A DNA stretch of 64,000 nt, taken from CAYONZ01 sp964405465 (lineage in GTDB: Bacteria > Bdellovibrionota > Bdellovibrionia > Bdellovibrionales > JAMPXM01). The notes beneath the pieces are model-generated. The model was given only the letters and a program-made list of their open reading frames with translations, was not told the origin of the DNA and made no database searches. Made by a program: the position numbers and the translations under genes. The stretch is taken from the NCBI GenBank assembly GCA_964405465.1, contig CAYONZ010000014.1, positions 1 through 64,000 of the forward strand. The letters run 5' to 3'. Numbering within the stretch: the first letter of the stretch is position 1; each line of letters begins with the position of its first letter. Below, piece after piece: positions 1 through 8,908 of this stretch.

Positions 1-110
1 TGTCGAAGTTTTAGACGAGTGCGAATTTGCTTTCTGTTGCGATGTTAAAAATAGGTTTGCTTGAAGCTGATCCTTTTGTTCGCTCAAAGATGCGGCTAAA
101 CTCCGGGGCA

Positions 111-140
111 CTATGTCGCCAAAAACTATGTCGCCAAAAA
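111..140. repeat. 15-bp tandem duplication carrying the start codon
   Basis: The unit CTATGTCGCCAAAAA occurs twice head to tail (111-125 and 126-140). Each copy carries an ATG (113 and 128) in the same frame, so the downstream peptidase gene has two equivalent in-frame starts encoding MSPK twice. No strong Shine-Dalgarno precedes either copy. The duplication is exact, which suggests it is recent. Confidence 0.9.
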
Positions 141-1480
141 TTTTGCATCCCATCAGCCGAAATTTCAAAGCAAAACTCAGTGAACATTTCAATGCGCAAC
201 TCATTGGAGGATTCGCTAAAGATTTACACACGATCACTTTGAGTTCAGTCTCGCTTGCACTCGCTCTTGTTTTGACCGTGCAGCCGAGTTGGGCACTTCC
301 CGATCCAGTTCCTAGTTCTACGGGTTCATCGTCAGCACCGCAATGCTCTGACATCGTGGCCTTCGGCGAAGTTCGACCCGAGTTCAAAGGTCCAAAACAA
401 TATGACATCGAGATTCGCGACATCATCCCGGTCAAAGACCAAGGGTCAATCGGCACCTGCCACTTGCACGCATGGTCCTGTTTGCTCGAGATGAAGTACT
501 ACAATCGCACTGGAACTCCCATCAAGATTTCGGCTCAGTACCTATCGGTCATGCATTGGCAAAAAAATGCGCTAAAAGATCTTCGACAACTTGCTGACCC
601 CAATTTCGACACCAAAGAGTTTAAAATCGAAGTCTCAGAGGGCAGCGACTCAATCACTTCGTTCAGTCGAATTGTTGAGTTTGGAATTGTACCTGAACTC
701 GAAGGTTCATGGCACTCGGCAAAAGATTTCACCGCGAATCGCTTGCGCATGAAAATCGCACGGGCCCTGACGATGCGCAGAGGTTTGCTGCTCGATGCAA
801 TTAATCGCGAGAACATCAAGCCAGAAGATACTATGCGTAAAAGACAGGAACTCATTGCGGAAGCGGAAAAAGACATTCAAGCCATCTTTCAAGAAATTGT
901 GGGAACTTTTCCAACTGAGTTTGAATACCAGGGAGTCAAATACACACCACAAAGTTTTGCTAAGGTGTTTTTTCCAGAAATCGAAAAGCCTCGTTCAAGG
1001 GTAGACATAGAGAATTCAAATCCAAATGACCCAATTACCGAATCCATAAGTGGCAGCAAAAAACCAAACCTAAATAAGTACTCATCGGGTATGCTGGCGG
1101 CTGAGAGTCTAATGATTGAACTTCTGAAGCAGGGCCATCCTATTTATCTGTCTATTCAGGCGGAGGGCATGTTTATCGATGTCGGTCCATCTGGAGTGAT
1201 GTCCGTTGCTGCATTTAACTATCCACCCAACTCTTTGATTGTCGATCGCGGGCTGAGACGAGAATACGAACTTGATCAACAAGGTCACGCTGTTGTCATT
1301 GTCGGAGTGGCGCTTGATGAGCTAGGTCAACCCAAATACTGGAAGATCAAAAACAGCTGGAGCACCAAGGTTGGAGCCCAGGGGTATTTCAATATGTACA
1401 CCGACTTCGCTCGGAATTACGTCAAATCAATTACCTTTTTGGGTTCCATTGATTTGAATTCAAATCGTTTTGTTTATTGA
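113..1480 (+). CDS. Exported papain-like (C1 family) cysteine peptidase
   Basis: The protein is 455 residues. An unusually long n-region is followed by a hydrophobic stretch around residues 44-60 ending near PSWA, which reads as a signal peptide, so the enzyme is probably exported. The papain-family triad is visible: the oxyanion Gln in VKDQG, Cys116 in GTCHLHAW (standard enzymes have GSCWAF), His392 in GHAVVIVG and Asn414 in KIKNSWS. The large insert between Cys and His makes it longer than a mature papain domain. There is no obvious inhibitor prodomain. The start is uncertain because a 15-bp tandem duplication repeats the ATG at 113 and 128. It stands alone and converges on the oxidoreductase downstream. 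A secreted protease fits a predatory or degradative lifestyle, but that is inference. Confidence 0.85.
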   Translation: MSPKTMSPKILHPISRNFKAKLSEHFNAQLIGGFAKDLHTITLSSVSLALALVLTVQPSWALPDPVPSSTGSSSAPQCSDIVAFGEVRPEFKGPKQYDIEIRDIIPVKDQGSIGTCHLHAWSCLLEMKYYNRTGTPIKISAQYLSVMHWQKNALKDLRQLADPNFDTKEFKIEVSEGSDSITSFSRIVEFGIVPELEGSWHSAKDFTANRLRMKIARALTMRRGLLLDAINRENIKPEDTMRKRQELIAEAEKDIQAIFQEIVGTFPTEFEYQGVKYTPQSFAKVFFPEIEKPRSRVDIENSNPNDPITESISGSKKPNLNKYSSGMLAAESLMIELLKQGHPIYLSIQAEGMFIDVGPSGVMSVAAFNYPPNSLIVDRGLRREYELDQQGHAVVIVGVALDELGQPKYWKIKNSWSTKVGAQGYFNMYTDFARNYVKSITFLGSIDLNSNRFVY

Positions 1481-1492
1481 GAGCACCGGCCA

Positions 1493-1516
1493 GGAGTTGG
1501 TGATTTTACCAGCTCC
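1493..1516. terminator. Hairpin between convergent genes
   Basis: GGAGTTGGT and ACCAGCTCC form a nine-pair stem (one G-U) around a six-base loop, lying just after the peptidase stop and ahead of the convergent oxidoreductase end. Neither side carries a clear T-run, so it is only a possible terminator. Confidence 0.4.
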
Positions 1517-1621
1517 AAAGTCTTTCGCAACAGTCCTGCACAGCAGACCACGCACCAAAGATTTCTGCTGGTACAAAAGACTTCTTTGGAAGCAAAACCT
1601 CTCGCGAAAGGCTGCTGAGCC

Positions 1622-3244
1622 CTAGCGGGTTCGCATAATCTTGCCCATAATCCTAAGACCAAAGACCTCTGCATAAGCCAGTACTCCGCTAAACAACGCG
1701 CCCGTGACACCACTGCCCGCGACATCGGCGCCAGTTAAATATAAATTGTTTACCGGAGTCTTCGCCGTGTAAAATCCATTCTTCGCACGATCGACCGTCA
1801 TCGACAGACCGTAAATCTGTCCTTTGATATGGCCTGTATAATGCTCAAATGTTAATGGAGTGGCGAGTTCTTGGTACTCAATCAGGTCGGTCAAGCCTGG
1901 CACATGTTTTTCAACCATCGCCAAAAGATTCTTGCTTATTTCGGCCTTCAAAGCCTCATACTCAGGTCCACGATTTTTGGTCGGCAATGTTTTATATTTT
2001 GCAAACAGCTCGTAGTCGGCCAAAGAAATAATCTGAGCAGTAAATGATTTCGCTTCAGAGTCATTGGCAGCGCCAAAAGAAAGAAATGCGAAGGCGGGGT
2101 GCCCAGCCAAAATTTGATTTCTTTCAGCAAATACTTTTTTCTGATCGTAGCTGTCATAGATCCAGTAGTTCTCACCATGAACACCGATTTCTTTTGGTGA
2201 CTTTTTTAACCCCAAATATAGATTCACCACCCCATAACCCAGAGGAATCTTTTCAAGTTTTTGCCGAACCCCCTGTGTCACCGCCTCGGGCAAGAGTTTT
2301 TGATAGGTGATGTGCACTCCTGCATTGGAGTAAATCAAAGGTGCAAAAAACTCATGCGTCGATTGATCACGACGATCTAGAACTCTAACTCCAATCGCGG
2401 TCTTTTGATCTTCACTTAAGAGAATCTCCTGCACTTCATGCCGCACCATAATTTTGCCGCCAGCATTCAAAATCTCAGGCAAAATCGCACGGACAATCTG
2501 CCCACTGCCGCCCGTCGGATAATAGGCCCCACGCAAATAGTGAGTGGCGATCGCAATATGAGCCAAGAGCGCACTTTCATGCATAGCCAAACCATAATCA
2601 CCACATTGTGCATCTAGGACCGCACGCAGCTCATGTGAAAGGCCCAATTCATCAAAGAACTCATCGGTGCGCATTTCAAAGTAGCGATAGCGGCTTGCGA
2701 AGATCTTTTTTAAAACTGATCTGAGAAATTCTGGAGCCTTACCAATCAACATAAAAAGCGGACTGTACTTTTGCACTCTGCGAACATCGAAAAAATACCG
2801 ATCGATTTTTTCAGCTTCAAGGGGAAATGATTTTTTCAATTCATCTGCATATTCTTTTTGCGTCGACCGCACAGCGATCTTGCGATCAGGAAACACCAGG
2901 TACTGAAACGGATCCGGAATCTTTTGCCATTTCAGTTTTTGTCCAGTTACATAGTCGTACATCTTGCGCACCGCTGTCTTTGGGTGCAGATCACCAATAT
3001 AGTGAAGCCCGACGTCCCAGGTGAATGGTCCCCGAGAAAAAGTATGGGTAAAACCACCGGCCTTAAAATGTTGCTCAAGAATTAAAACTTTTTTCTTTTG
3101 CTCTTTCGCGAGAAGCATTGCGGTCGTCAAGGCTCCCATTCCAGAACCTATCATGATCACATCATATTTGTGGGCTTCTGGGTGAACGGCAGACTTCGTT
3201 CCTGGACTCACCAGACTGTCGCCAGTTTGCTTTGGACTTGTCAT
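1622..3244 (-). CDS. FAD-dependent oxidoreductase, phytoene desaturase / retinol saturase-like
   Basis: The 540-residue protein begins its fold with a dinucleotide-binding motif, VIMIGSGMGALTTAMLLA, followed by VLILEQHFKAGGFTHTF, as in the CrtI/retinol saturase group of NAD(P)/FAD enzymes. The C-terminus has the matching FAD segment NLYLTGADVAGSGVTGAL. Length agrees with the family (about 500-550). Substrate cannot be read: carotenoid or polyisoprenoid desaturation/saturation are the family roles, and no carotenoid genes lie nearby. The start overlaps the fmt stop by four bases, so it is translationally coupled as the last gene of def-fmt-oxidoreductase. No signal peptide; cytoplasmic or membrane-associated. 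Confidence 0.85.
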   Translation of the reverse strand: MTSPKQTGDSLVSPGTKSAVHPEAHKYDVIMIGSGMGALTTAMLLAKEQKKKVLILEQHFKAGGFTHTFSRGPFTWDVGLHYIGDLHPKTAVRKMYDYVTGQKLKWQKIPDPFQYLVFPDRKIAVRSTQKEYADELKKSFPLEAEKIDRYFFDVRRVQKYSPLFMLIGKAPEFLRSVLKKIFASRYRYFEMRTDEFFDELGLSHELRAVLDAQCGDYGLAMHESALLAHIAIATHYLRGAYYPTGGSGQIVRAILPEILNAGGKIMVRHEVQEILLSEDQKTAIGVRVLDRRDQSTHEFFAPLIYSNAGVHITYQKLLPEAVTQGVRQKLEKIPLGYGVVNLYLGLKKSPKEIGVHGENYWIYDSYDQKKVFAERNQILAGHPAFAFLSFGAANDSEAKSFTAQIISLADYELFAKYKTLPTKNRGPEYEALKAEISKNLLAMVEKHVPGLTDLIEYQELATPLTFEHYTGHIKGQIYGLSMTVDRAKNGFYTAKTPVNNLYLTGADVAGSGVTGALFSGVLAYAEVFGLRIMGKIMRTR

Positions 3245-4218
3245 CCTAAAACTTCTCCTTTTGCTAGTGCATAGCCACGTATGTATTCAGGTACAGCCAT
3301 CTTCGCGCGCGATTCAGGTTGCACCTCGAAAATTTCAAGCGCGCCCGATAAACAGGCGACGACAAACGAGCGGTCACGAATCTCCACCACAGTTCCTGGC
3401 CGGGCATTTTCTGAACGCACATAATTCTCAAGTGGTTTGTTGCGATGAATTTTGAATGATGCTGCTTGATTCGCACCTTGAGCGCGAGTGGTGAAACAGA
3501 CCGGCCCCATAGTGAGTCCACGAATGTGATTGAACACCTCACGAGCAGAACGATGCCAATCGATACGAGCCTCAGCTTTGTCGATTTTCGGAGCCACGGT
3601 TACCTTTGCTTCATCTTGGACGACGCCGTTTTGTCGCCCTTCGAGATACTCAAAATATTCATTCACCAAAAGATCAGCTCCTAAGACGCGCAATTCATCG
3701 TGCAGTCGCTGAGCTTCATATTCATCTGTCAACACCAACCGCCGCTCACCTAAGACGTCACCCGCATCTAGCTTGCGTACGACCTTTTGCAGTGCGACTC
3801 CAGTCTCAGCATCGCCGGCCATGAGTGCGCGTTGAATAGGAGCAGCCCCTCGCCAACGAGGAAGCAGACTTGCATGCACATTCACACATCCCAGCGGAAA
3901 GGCATTCAAAAAGTTTTGTGAAAGTATCTGCCCAAAGGCGACCACCGCCGCACTCTCGGCATTCCACATCTTGAGCTTTTCAAGAAATTCAGGAGTGTTG
4001 ACCGAAAGCGGAGTAACCACTTCAATATTTTTTTCGAGAGCTAAAACTTTGACCGGGCTTGGTTTGAGCTGCATTTTTCGCCCGGCTGGCCGATCAGGTT
4101 GCGAAACAACGGCCACCACCTCAAAGCGAGAGTCTTGCAGAAGTCGTTGAAGAGAAGCGACGGCAAACTCTGGGGTGCCTAAAAATAAAATGCGTTTTCT
4201 TTTTTGCTGTGTCGTCAT
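3241..4218 (-). CDS. fmt: Methionyl-tRNA formyltransferase
   Basis: This enzyme transfers a formyl group from 10-formyl-tetrahydrofolate to initiator Met-tRNA. The 325-residue protein has the N-terminal RILFLGTPEFAVASL start typical of Fmt, the folate-site segment HASLLPRWRGAAPIQRAL, and a C-terminal OB-like part ending with PEYIRGYALAKG. The ATG at 4218 gives the standard N-terminus; reading can extend upstream to 4266 but those residues are unlike the family. It follows def with a 78-base gap and overlaps the next gene by four bases. The def-fmt pairing is a widespread arrangement that couples formylation with deformylation. Confidence 0.96.
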   Translation of the reverse strand: MTTQQKRKRILFLGTPEFAVASLQRLLQDSRFEVVAVVSQPDRPAGRKMQLKPSPVKVLALEKNIEVVTPLSVNTPEFLEKLKMWNAESAAVVAFGQILSQNFLNAFPLGCVNVHASLLPRWRGAAPIQRALMAGDAETGVALQKVVRKLDAGDVLGERRLVLTDEYEAQRLHDELRVLGADLLVNEYFEYLEGRQNGVVQDEAKVTVAPKIDKAEARIDWHRSAREVFNHIRGLTMGPVCFTTRAQGANQAASFKIHRNKPLENYVRSENARPGTVVEIRDRSFVVACLSGALEIFEVQPESRAKMAVPEYIRGYALAKGEVLG

Positions 4219-4296
4219 GGTGCAATGCCTTAAATGGGTTCGTTGTCTACATTGGGTCAGAGCCACACGAGACGGGCTCTACTAAATATATTTTAT

Positions 4297-4920
4297 TTAA
4301 AACGCGTGATCTTCCTCTTTTTTGCGTGAACGCTCTTCGTGCACTTTTGCTCTGGCCTCACGCGCCTCTTCGGCAGTCGGGTAACCATGCTTTTTGATTT
4401 TGTTTTTGATCAAATTCGACTTCACCATACTCAGACGATCAATAAAAAGTTTTCCCTCAAGATGATCCATCTCGTGTTGCAAACAAATCGCGAGCAAACC
4501 GTCAGTTTTAATCTTCATGGGAAGTCCATTGACATCAAGACCTTCGGCCTCGACATAAAGCGCACGGTTCACCGTTTCATAAAATGTAGGAACACTCAAG
4601 CAGCCTTCCTCATATGTCGTCTTACCCTCTGCAACTATGATCTCAGGATTAAATATCACTAAGGGCTGCGGTACCGCACGTTCCAATTCCGTCATCTCTT
4701 CAAGCAGAATATTTCCATCGTCATCTTTAGGACGCGTATCGATGACTAATAATCGAATGAGCTCACCCACCTGTGGAGCTGCGAGTCCAATTCCCGGAGC
4801 ATCGTACATGGTCTCCAGCATATTTTTGGCCAATTCACGGTGCGCCTCGGTCACCTCTTTTACAGCCACAGACCGCTGCTTTAATCGCGGGTCAGGAAAT
4901 GTCAAAATCTCAAGTTTCAT
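4297..4920 (-). CDS. def: Peptide deformylase
   Basis: Removes the N-formyl group from nascent proteins. All three family motifs are intact: GIGLAAPQ (residues 43-50), EGCLS with metal ligand Cys107, and the QHEMDH zinc/iron site with His149, Glu150 and His153. The 207-residue length is slightly above the usual 170-190 because of a charged, Lys/Arg-rich tail (KVHEERSRKKEEDHAF). AAAGGAG lies just upstream of the ATG. It is the first gene of the def-fmt operon on the minus strand. Confidence 0.97.
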   Translation of the reverse strand: MKLEILTFPDPRLKQRSVAVKEVTEAHRELAKNMLETMYDAPGIGLAAPQVGELIRLLVIDTRPKDDDGNILLEEMTELERAVPQPLVIFNPEIIVAEGKTTYEEGCLSVPTFYETVNRALYVEAEGLDVNGLPMKIKTDGLLAICLQHEMDHLEGKLFIDRLSMVKSNLIKNKIKKHGYPTAEEAREARAKVHEERSRKKEEDHAF

Positions 4921-5065
4921 GGCTTCTCCTTTAGTATTGGTACACTACTAGCGGTGTATACCTCTCAGCCGGTATGGGTCGTTTCAATATAGCCTAATCT
5001 ACCACCTACTTCTACCGGATTTTGTTGGCAAAACAAGGACCCACAAGCGATCCGACCGGTGCTAC

Positions 5066-6283
5066 CTATGGAGATTTCACCTGATTGTTCAAAAGATCGG
5101 CAATCTGCCAGGTGATATGCACAACTGTTTCCGGAGATTCTTGAGCCGCAAGCCTGCGGATCTCCTCTCGAAGCATGACCACCCGTTGGACAACTTCTTT
5201 AAATAGTCTTTTCGATAACGCGAATTGATCGACTTTGTGATATCCAGACAGTTTTGACAAAACGAAGGACTGCTGAAACCAAAACTCATGAATGTTTTGT
5301 ATCAGTCTTAAGTCTTTGATGGGAGTGGCGTAGAAGAAATCACTTCTTGCTGAAACCCGATCGCGCTCAAAATGTGCCAGCTGCAGGTCAAAAAGGGTTT
5401 GCAGTGACTCTTGAATTTGCGACTCACTCAGACCGATGGTCTTAAAAAACTCTCGCGCCGACTCCTTGCGGACAGTCCGATTTTTAAAGGCACCCGAAAC
5501 CAGAAACAAATAAACCGTTGGTGTCCATGGAAGCCGAAAGAAATGGGCATTGAAGTTTTCGCGAACATAATTCGACTCAAGACTGTATCGCGAAAGATCC
5601 ACAGCAAATCCCAAAAATTCGAGCAACGCCGGCAGGCGCATAGTCAACCGATCCACGATCCGCAGAAATTGGGCAAAAGAAATTCCTCGTCGTCCATTCT
5701 CCCAATGCCCGAAAGTTGAAAAAGCTGTGCCGTCGAGCCGGCTCACCACATCCTTAAGGGAACGATCACCACGAATTTCTTTAAGTAGCGGCGCTACCAC
5801 GCGCGACTGAAGGCGGACCTCAGTCACAGCTCCATAAAACCCTGACAAAGACCGCGGCGCGAGCGGCACGTAGGTGAAGGCGTCGATCTCCATCCCTAGT
5901 TTTTCGAGGATCAACAAAACTCGAGTGAGCTTGAGGTTTGCTGCCAAATGCGGATTATTTTCAATGTCTTCGAATCGTAAACCCAACGCACGCGCCACCG
6001 AAGCTGATTTTGGCCTAGACAGAAGCTGACGCAAACATTCTTGTGCCAGATGAATATATTGATCCTCGGCTGGTGTTGCAGTTTTAGTTTTGGAGGCAGG
6101 TCGCACTCGCCCGGACCGCGTCGAGCGTCTTTGATCTGTTGGGGCCTTAATATTCCCTGTCACTGATTTGCTATTCGCATTAGCGATTTTGCTTGTGTCG
6201 GTTTGCATGATGTCTATGGTTTTGGACTTCAACTTGGTTTTGGATTTCGACTTGGTCTTCGCCTTCACGTCCTGATACCCCAT
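5066..6283 (-). CDS. TIGR02147/DUF4423-like regulator
   Basis: The 405-residue protein has a Lys/Ser/Thr-rich, low-complexity N-terminus (about residues 1-75), then a helical region containing a helix-turn-helix-like stretch (TFGHWENGRRGISFAQFLRI, near residues 205-225), and a C-terminal half with the pattern FFKTIGLSESQIQESLQTLF followed by LQLAHFERDR. That layout resembles the TIGR02147 family (DUF4423 C-terminal domain), common in Bdellovibrio and Fibrobacter and thought to be transcriptional regulators. Assignment rests on pattern recognition. The true start may be ATG 6208, downstream of the repetitive KTKSKSK segment. It is divergent from a PilZ-like gene across a 345-base gap with repeated half-sites, the usual arrangement of a regulator and its target. 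Confidence 0.65.
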   Translation of the reverse strand: MGYQDVKAKTKSKSKTKLKSKTIDIMQTDTSKIANANSKSVTGNIKAPTDQRRSTRSGRVRPASKTKTATPAEDQYIHLAQECLRQLLSRPKSASVARALGLRFEDIENNPHLAANLKLTRVLLILEKLGMEIDAFTYVPLAPRSLSGFYGAVTEVRLQSRVVAPLLKEIRGDRSLKDVVSRLDGTAFSTFGHWENGRRGISFAQFLRIVDRLTMRLPALLEFLGFAVDLSRYSLESNYVRENFNAHFFRLPWTPTVYLFLVSGAFKNRTVRKESAREFFKTIGLSESQIQESLQTLFDLQLAHFERDRVSARSDFFYATPIKDLRLIQNIHEFWFQQSFVLSKLSGYHKVDQFALSKRLFKEVVQRVVMLREEIRRLAAQESPETVVHITWQIADLLNNQVKSP

Positions 6284-6289
6284 CTCTAA

Positions 6290-6336
6290 GTTTTGATTTT
6301 TAATTTTTGATTTTTAAGTTCTAAGTTCTAAGTTCT
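6290..6336. repeat. AT-rich short tandem repeats
   Basis: Upstream of the regulator gene, GATTTTTAATTTTTGATTTTT is followed by three perfect copies of AAGTTCT (6316-6322, 6323-6329, 6330-6336). Slippage-prone, low-complexity DNA in a promoter position. Confidence 0.85.
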
Positions 6337-6428
6337 AACATAACTGTATTCTAGCATCCCTGACTTTGAGCGACCTCTCGAGCAAAAAATATTTGATCAA
6401 GATCGAGATCCCTCCAACAAAATTCCAT

Positions 6429-6638
6429 GTACAAAAAACATATCATAAAATCACTGATTTTGTACTCTCTAAGTTTCCTCGATTCATCGGTGATTTCCTC
6501 ATTTGGACCTTGTGGCAATCAAAGCCTGCGTCCAAAATGTACAAATGTCTTTGCTTTTTGTACGAGATATTTGATGCAAATCGATAAATACCTTGGCGCA
6601 ATCGAATGCAGACTTTTAAAATTTTTGTATGAGTACAA
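6429..6638. promoter_or_regulatory. Cluster of TTTTGTAC / GTACAAA half-sites
   Basis: Five half-sites lie in the divergent intergenic region: GTACAAAA at 6429-6436, TTTTGTAC at 6458-6465, GTACAAA at 6539-6545, TTTTGTAC at 6556-6563, and TTTTGTAT/GTACAA at 6623-6638 over the start of the PilZ-like gene. They form two inverted pairs and one everted pair, as expected for binding of a dimeric regulator. The adjacent TIGR02147-like protein is the natural candidate, by inference. The stretch has no convincing coding gene. Confidence 0.45.
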
Positions 6639-6988
6639 TTAAAAATATTTTCTATAAGTTGATGACTCGACGATCTCGCCCTCGTACCAAACCAGGTCCT
6701 TTGCCTCGCGGATTGATATTCAATATTCGAAAACAAGAGTACCTTGAAGTGCAAATCCTCGACACCTCACCAGTGGGAATTGGCATGATCTCTAAAGGTG
6801 GTGTCTTCGACGTCGGCGAAGAAGTTGTGTTTTTTCATAAACCCAATTTTGACCAACCAGAGCTCTCGCAGATTCGAACGATCGCCAAAATTAACTCACA
6901 GAGGATCTACTACCCCTCGGGGGCCCAGAGCGATCACCTCAAGAATGCTCTCTTTCGCTACTCGGTGGTGTTTGTCACCAACGATTAA
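6629..6988 (+). CDS. Small PilZ-like domain protein
   Basis: A 119-residue protein with a basic N-terminus (RRSRPRTKPGPLPRG) followed by YLEVQILDTSPVGIGMISKG and a short beta-rich region (FDVGEEVVFFHKP). Arg residues ahead of an [ILV]-x-D-x-S-x-x-G-[IL]-type motif are the hallmark of PilZ cyclic-di-GMP receptors; here the second motif reads LDTSPVGIG. The canonical RxxxR is only approximate, so ligand binding is uncertain. ATG 6662 is an alternative start. It sits alone downstream of repeated TTTTGTAC sites and divergent from a regulator. PilZ proteins usually transmit c-di-GMP levels to motility or envelope machinery. Confidence 0.55.
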   Translation: MSTIKNIFYKLMTRRSRPRTKPGPLPRGLIFNIRKQEYLEVQILDTSPVGIGMISKGGVFDVGEEVVFFHKPNFDQPELSQIRTIAKINSQRIYYPSGAQSDHLKNALFRYSVVFVTND

Positions 6989-7019
6989 TTATGAAGCAGG
7001 AGTCCCCGCAAGGCTGGTG

Positions 7020-8660
7020 CTATTTAAATACACAGTCTTTCGATGTGATTTCAATTTTGATGCCCAATGACCGACTCACCTCTTTTTGCACCTGAATTCC
7101 ATTGGCAAAATCGGCAGTGAATTGCAAGTCAGCAAAGGCATCGCTTTTTCCGGAGGCCGAAACTTCGGCCCAAAGAAAGTAGCTTTGCTCGATTTTTGCA
7201 ACCTCATAACGGCGCAAACTCATCTCTCGACGTAGCGCTTTTGCCCGGAGGCCAAAGAAATTTCCTTGGCCTAAACTGATCATGTCGATAAATCGATCCG
7301 TGTCTCGCAAAACAGTGACCGCGAGTGGAGTTTTGGGAAAGGTCAAATCCAAAAGCGCAGCTGAAATCTCGACCGCTAGGTGATCTTTCGAACTGCTACG
7401 AATCTTTTCATCTAAAGGGCCATCTAAAGTTCCATCTGATGAAGGTTGGGTGAGCTTCAGCGAAAGATAATCCGTTTCAAAATCTTCTGCGATTTTCATT
7501 GTGGGTGGCCCAGCAATTGGACCCACGGAAAAATGAACTGGCTCATTCGGCTGCAAACACAAATTCTGCGTACGATAGACCTGCTCTCGAGACAATTCTC
7601 CATCAAGCATGCGCTGCTGACGGATCGCCATACGATAGGTTAATTTTTGCTGCAAATCGAGTTTCTCCCAGAGATTTGCCACATGCCGAAAGCGCAACTC
7701 GAGATCCTGTTCCGTTCGTTCATCTCCGTTCAACCCCATCAAACTGGCTGCAAGCGGCAAATTCGAATGCAAGTCACGCTTGAGATGTTTAAATCCTAAG
7801 ACATGCCCAAGCTCATGGAGAAACAAGACCCGGCCATCAACTTCAATCACCTCTTGAGGTTGATTGGCTTCTAGGTCACGAGGCCGACTCAAATAGGCAT
7901 CTTCCCCCCGATGGCCAGTATCTGCCTCTGGATTATATGAAAGTAAAATATCGGGATGGAGAGTCACAATAGGAACCGTGTCCACACGATGCTGATAGAG
8001 TAACGCAAACACTTGATTGTGCCAATCTGAATATTGATTGTGTTTTAAAACCTTGAGTTGATCATAAGGAAACTGCTCCCACTCACCTCGGCGAAAAACC
8101 ACTGTACAATTCTCAATTGCTTGCGAGGACGACAACGATTGCGGGTTCGCAAAATCTCCCCACTCGACACGAGCAAAACTGGCTGCTTTTGGTTGGTCTT
8201 GTGGGCCAAGAAGCGAATTTAAAAACCTGCTCAATGCTAAGTGAAAATCAAGCTGAGGTTTTGGCAACGACTGGTCCACACAAATGCGAAGAGTTTTGAA
8301 AACTTTTGCTTCACCGTTCTCGAAGCGATCTTGCGCCATCGAAGGAATTTTCACACGGGTTGGCTGAGCCGCGAGAGCCGCTGTCGTCTTGTAGATCTTG
8401 GGGATTGATTTTTCTTCCACCTGAATCAAAGTTCTTAAACTATCATCGGTACCCCACCCTGCTCCGCCCGAGCCCGAAGCCAATAGTTTTTGGCCTCCCA
8501 ATAGAGAGTGCTCAAACTCCATCTCAGGCCCAGTCACCGGTGCAGACCTGGGGGCAGGCCGGGGAGCGTCCCCAAAAGCCAGGGCTGAAGTGCCACAAAA
8601 AACTAGGTTAAGACTCATTCCAAAAAAGTGGCGGAAAAGTGAGTGTCGCATTTTCTTCAT
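7020..8660 (-). CDS. Exported zinc metallopeptidase (HExxHxxGxxH type)
   Basis: About 546 residues from the ATG at 8660, with a signal peptide (FFGMSLNLVFCGTSALAFG). The sequence LFLHELGHVLGFKH contains the elongated metzincin zinc motif HExxHxxGxxH, with the catalytic Glu. Metzincins such as matrixins and astacins carry this site and a downstream Met-turn; ASLMG, some 20 residues on, could supply the Met. The regions before and after the site show no recognised domain. A GTG at 8678 is an alternative start. Probably an exported or envelope protease; it is transcribed alone on the minus strand, convergent with the PilZ-like gene. Confidence 0.75.
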   Translation of the reverse strand: MKKMRHSLFRHFFGMSLNLVFCGTSALAFGDAPRPAPRSAPVTGPEMEFEHSLLGGQKLLASGSGGAGWGTDDSLRTLIQVEEKSIPKIYKTTAALAAQPTRVKIPSMAQDRFENGEAKVFKTLRICVDQSLPKPQLDFHLALSRFLNSLLGPQDQPKAASFARVEWGDFANPQSLSSSQAIENCTVVFRRGEWEQFPYDQLKVLKHNQYSDWHNQVFALLYQHRVDTVPIVTLHPDILLSYNPEADTGHRGEDAYLSRPRDLEANQPQEVIEVDGRVLFLHELGHVLGFKHLKRDLHSNLPLAASLMGLNGDERTEQDLELRFRHVANLWEKLDLQQKLTYRMAIRQQRMLDGELSREQVYRTQNLCLQPNEPVHFSVGPIAGPPTMKIAEDFETDYLSLKLTQPSSDGTLDGPLDEKIRSSSKDHLAVEISAALLDLTFPKTPLAVTVLRDTDRFIDMISLGQGNFFGLRAKALRREMSLRRYEVAKIEQSYFLWAEVSASGKSDAFADLQFTADFANGIQVQKEVSRSLGIKIEITSKDCVFK

Positions 8661-8908
8661 ATCAGGATTACTAATCACAAATTTTATTTATGTCGACGAG
8701 CAATCGTCGTTTCTAGCTGCTCGACACACCGAGCTCTTCAATACAGTCTTTGCCCGCATCGAATCAAAGACACCAAACGCTCCATTTTTGGCCGTTCACT
8801 TTAATCCCCACACTCTCCACAATTGTCGCAATCTGAATCGCCATTGCCTCATTTCGAGAACTTGCCGCAAACCCTCTACCAAAGACCTAAAACAGCCGAA
8901 ACGTAAGC

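Noticed and set aside
6366..6628. Small plus-strand frames upstream of the PilZ-like gene (71-73 codons)
   Set aside because: They overlap repeated GTACAAA sites, lack ribosome sites and give no protein-like pattern; the region reads better as regulatory.
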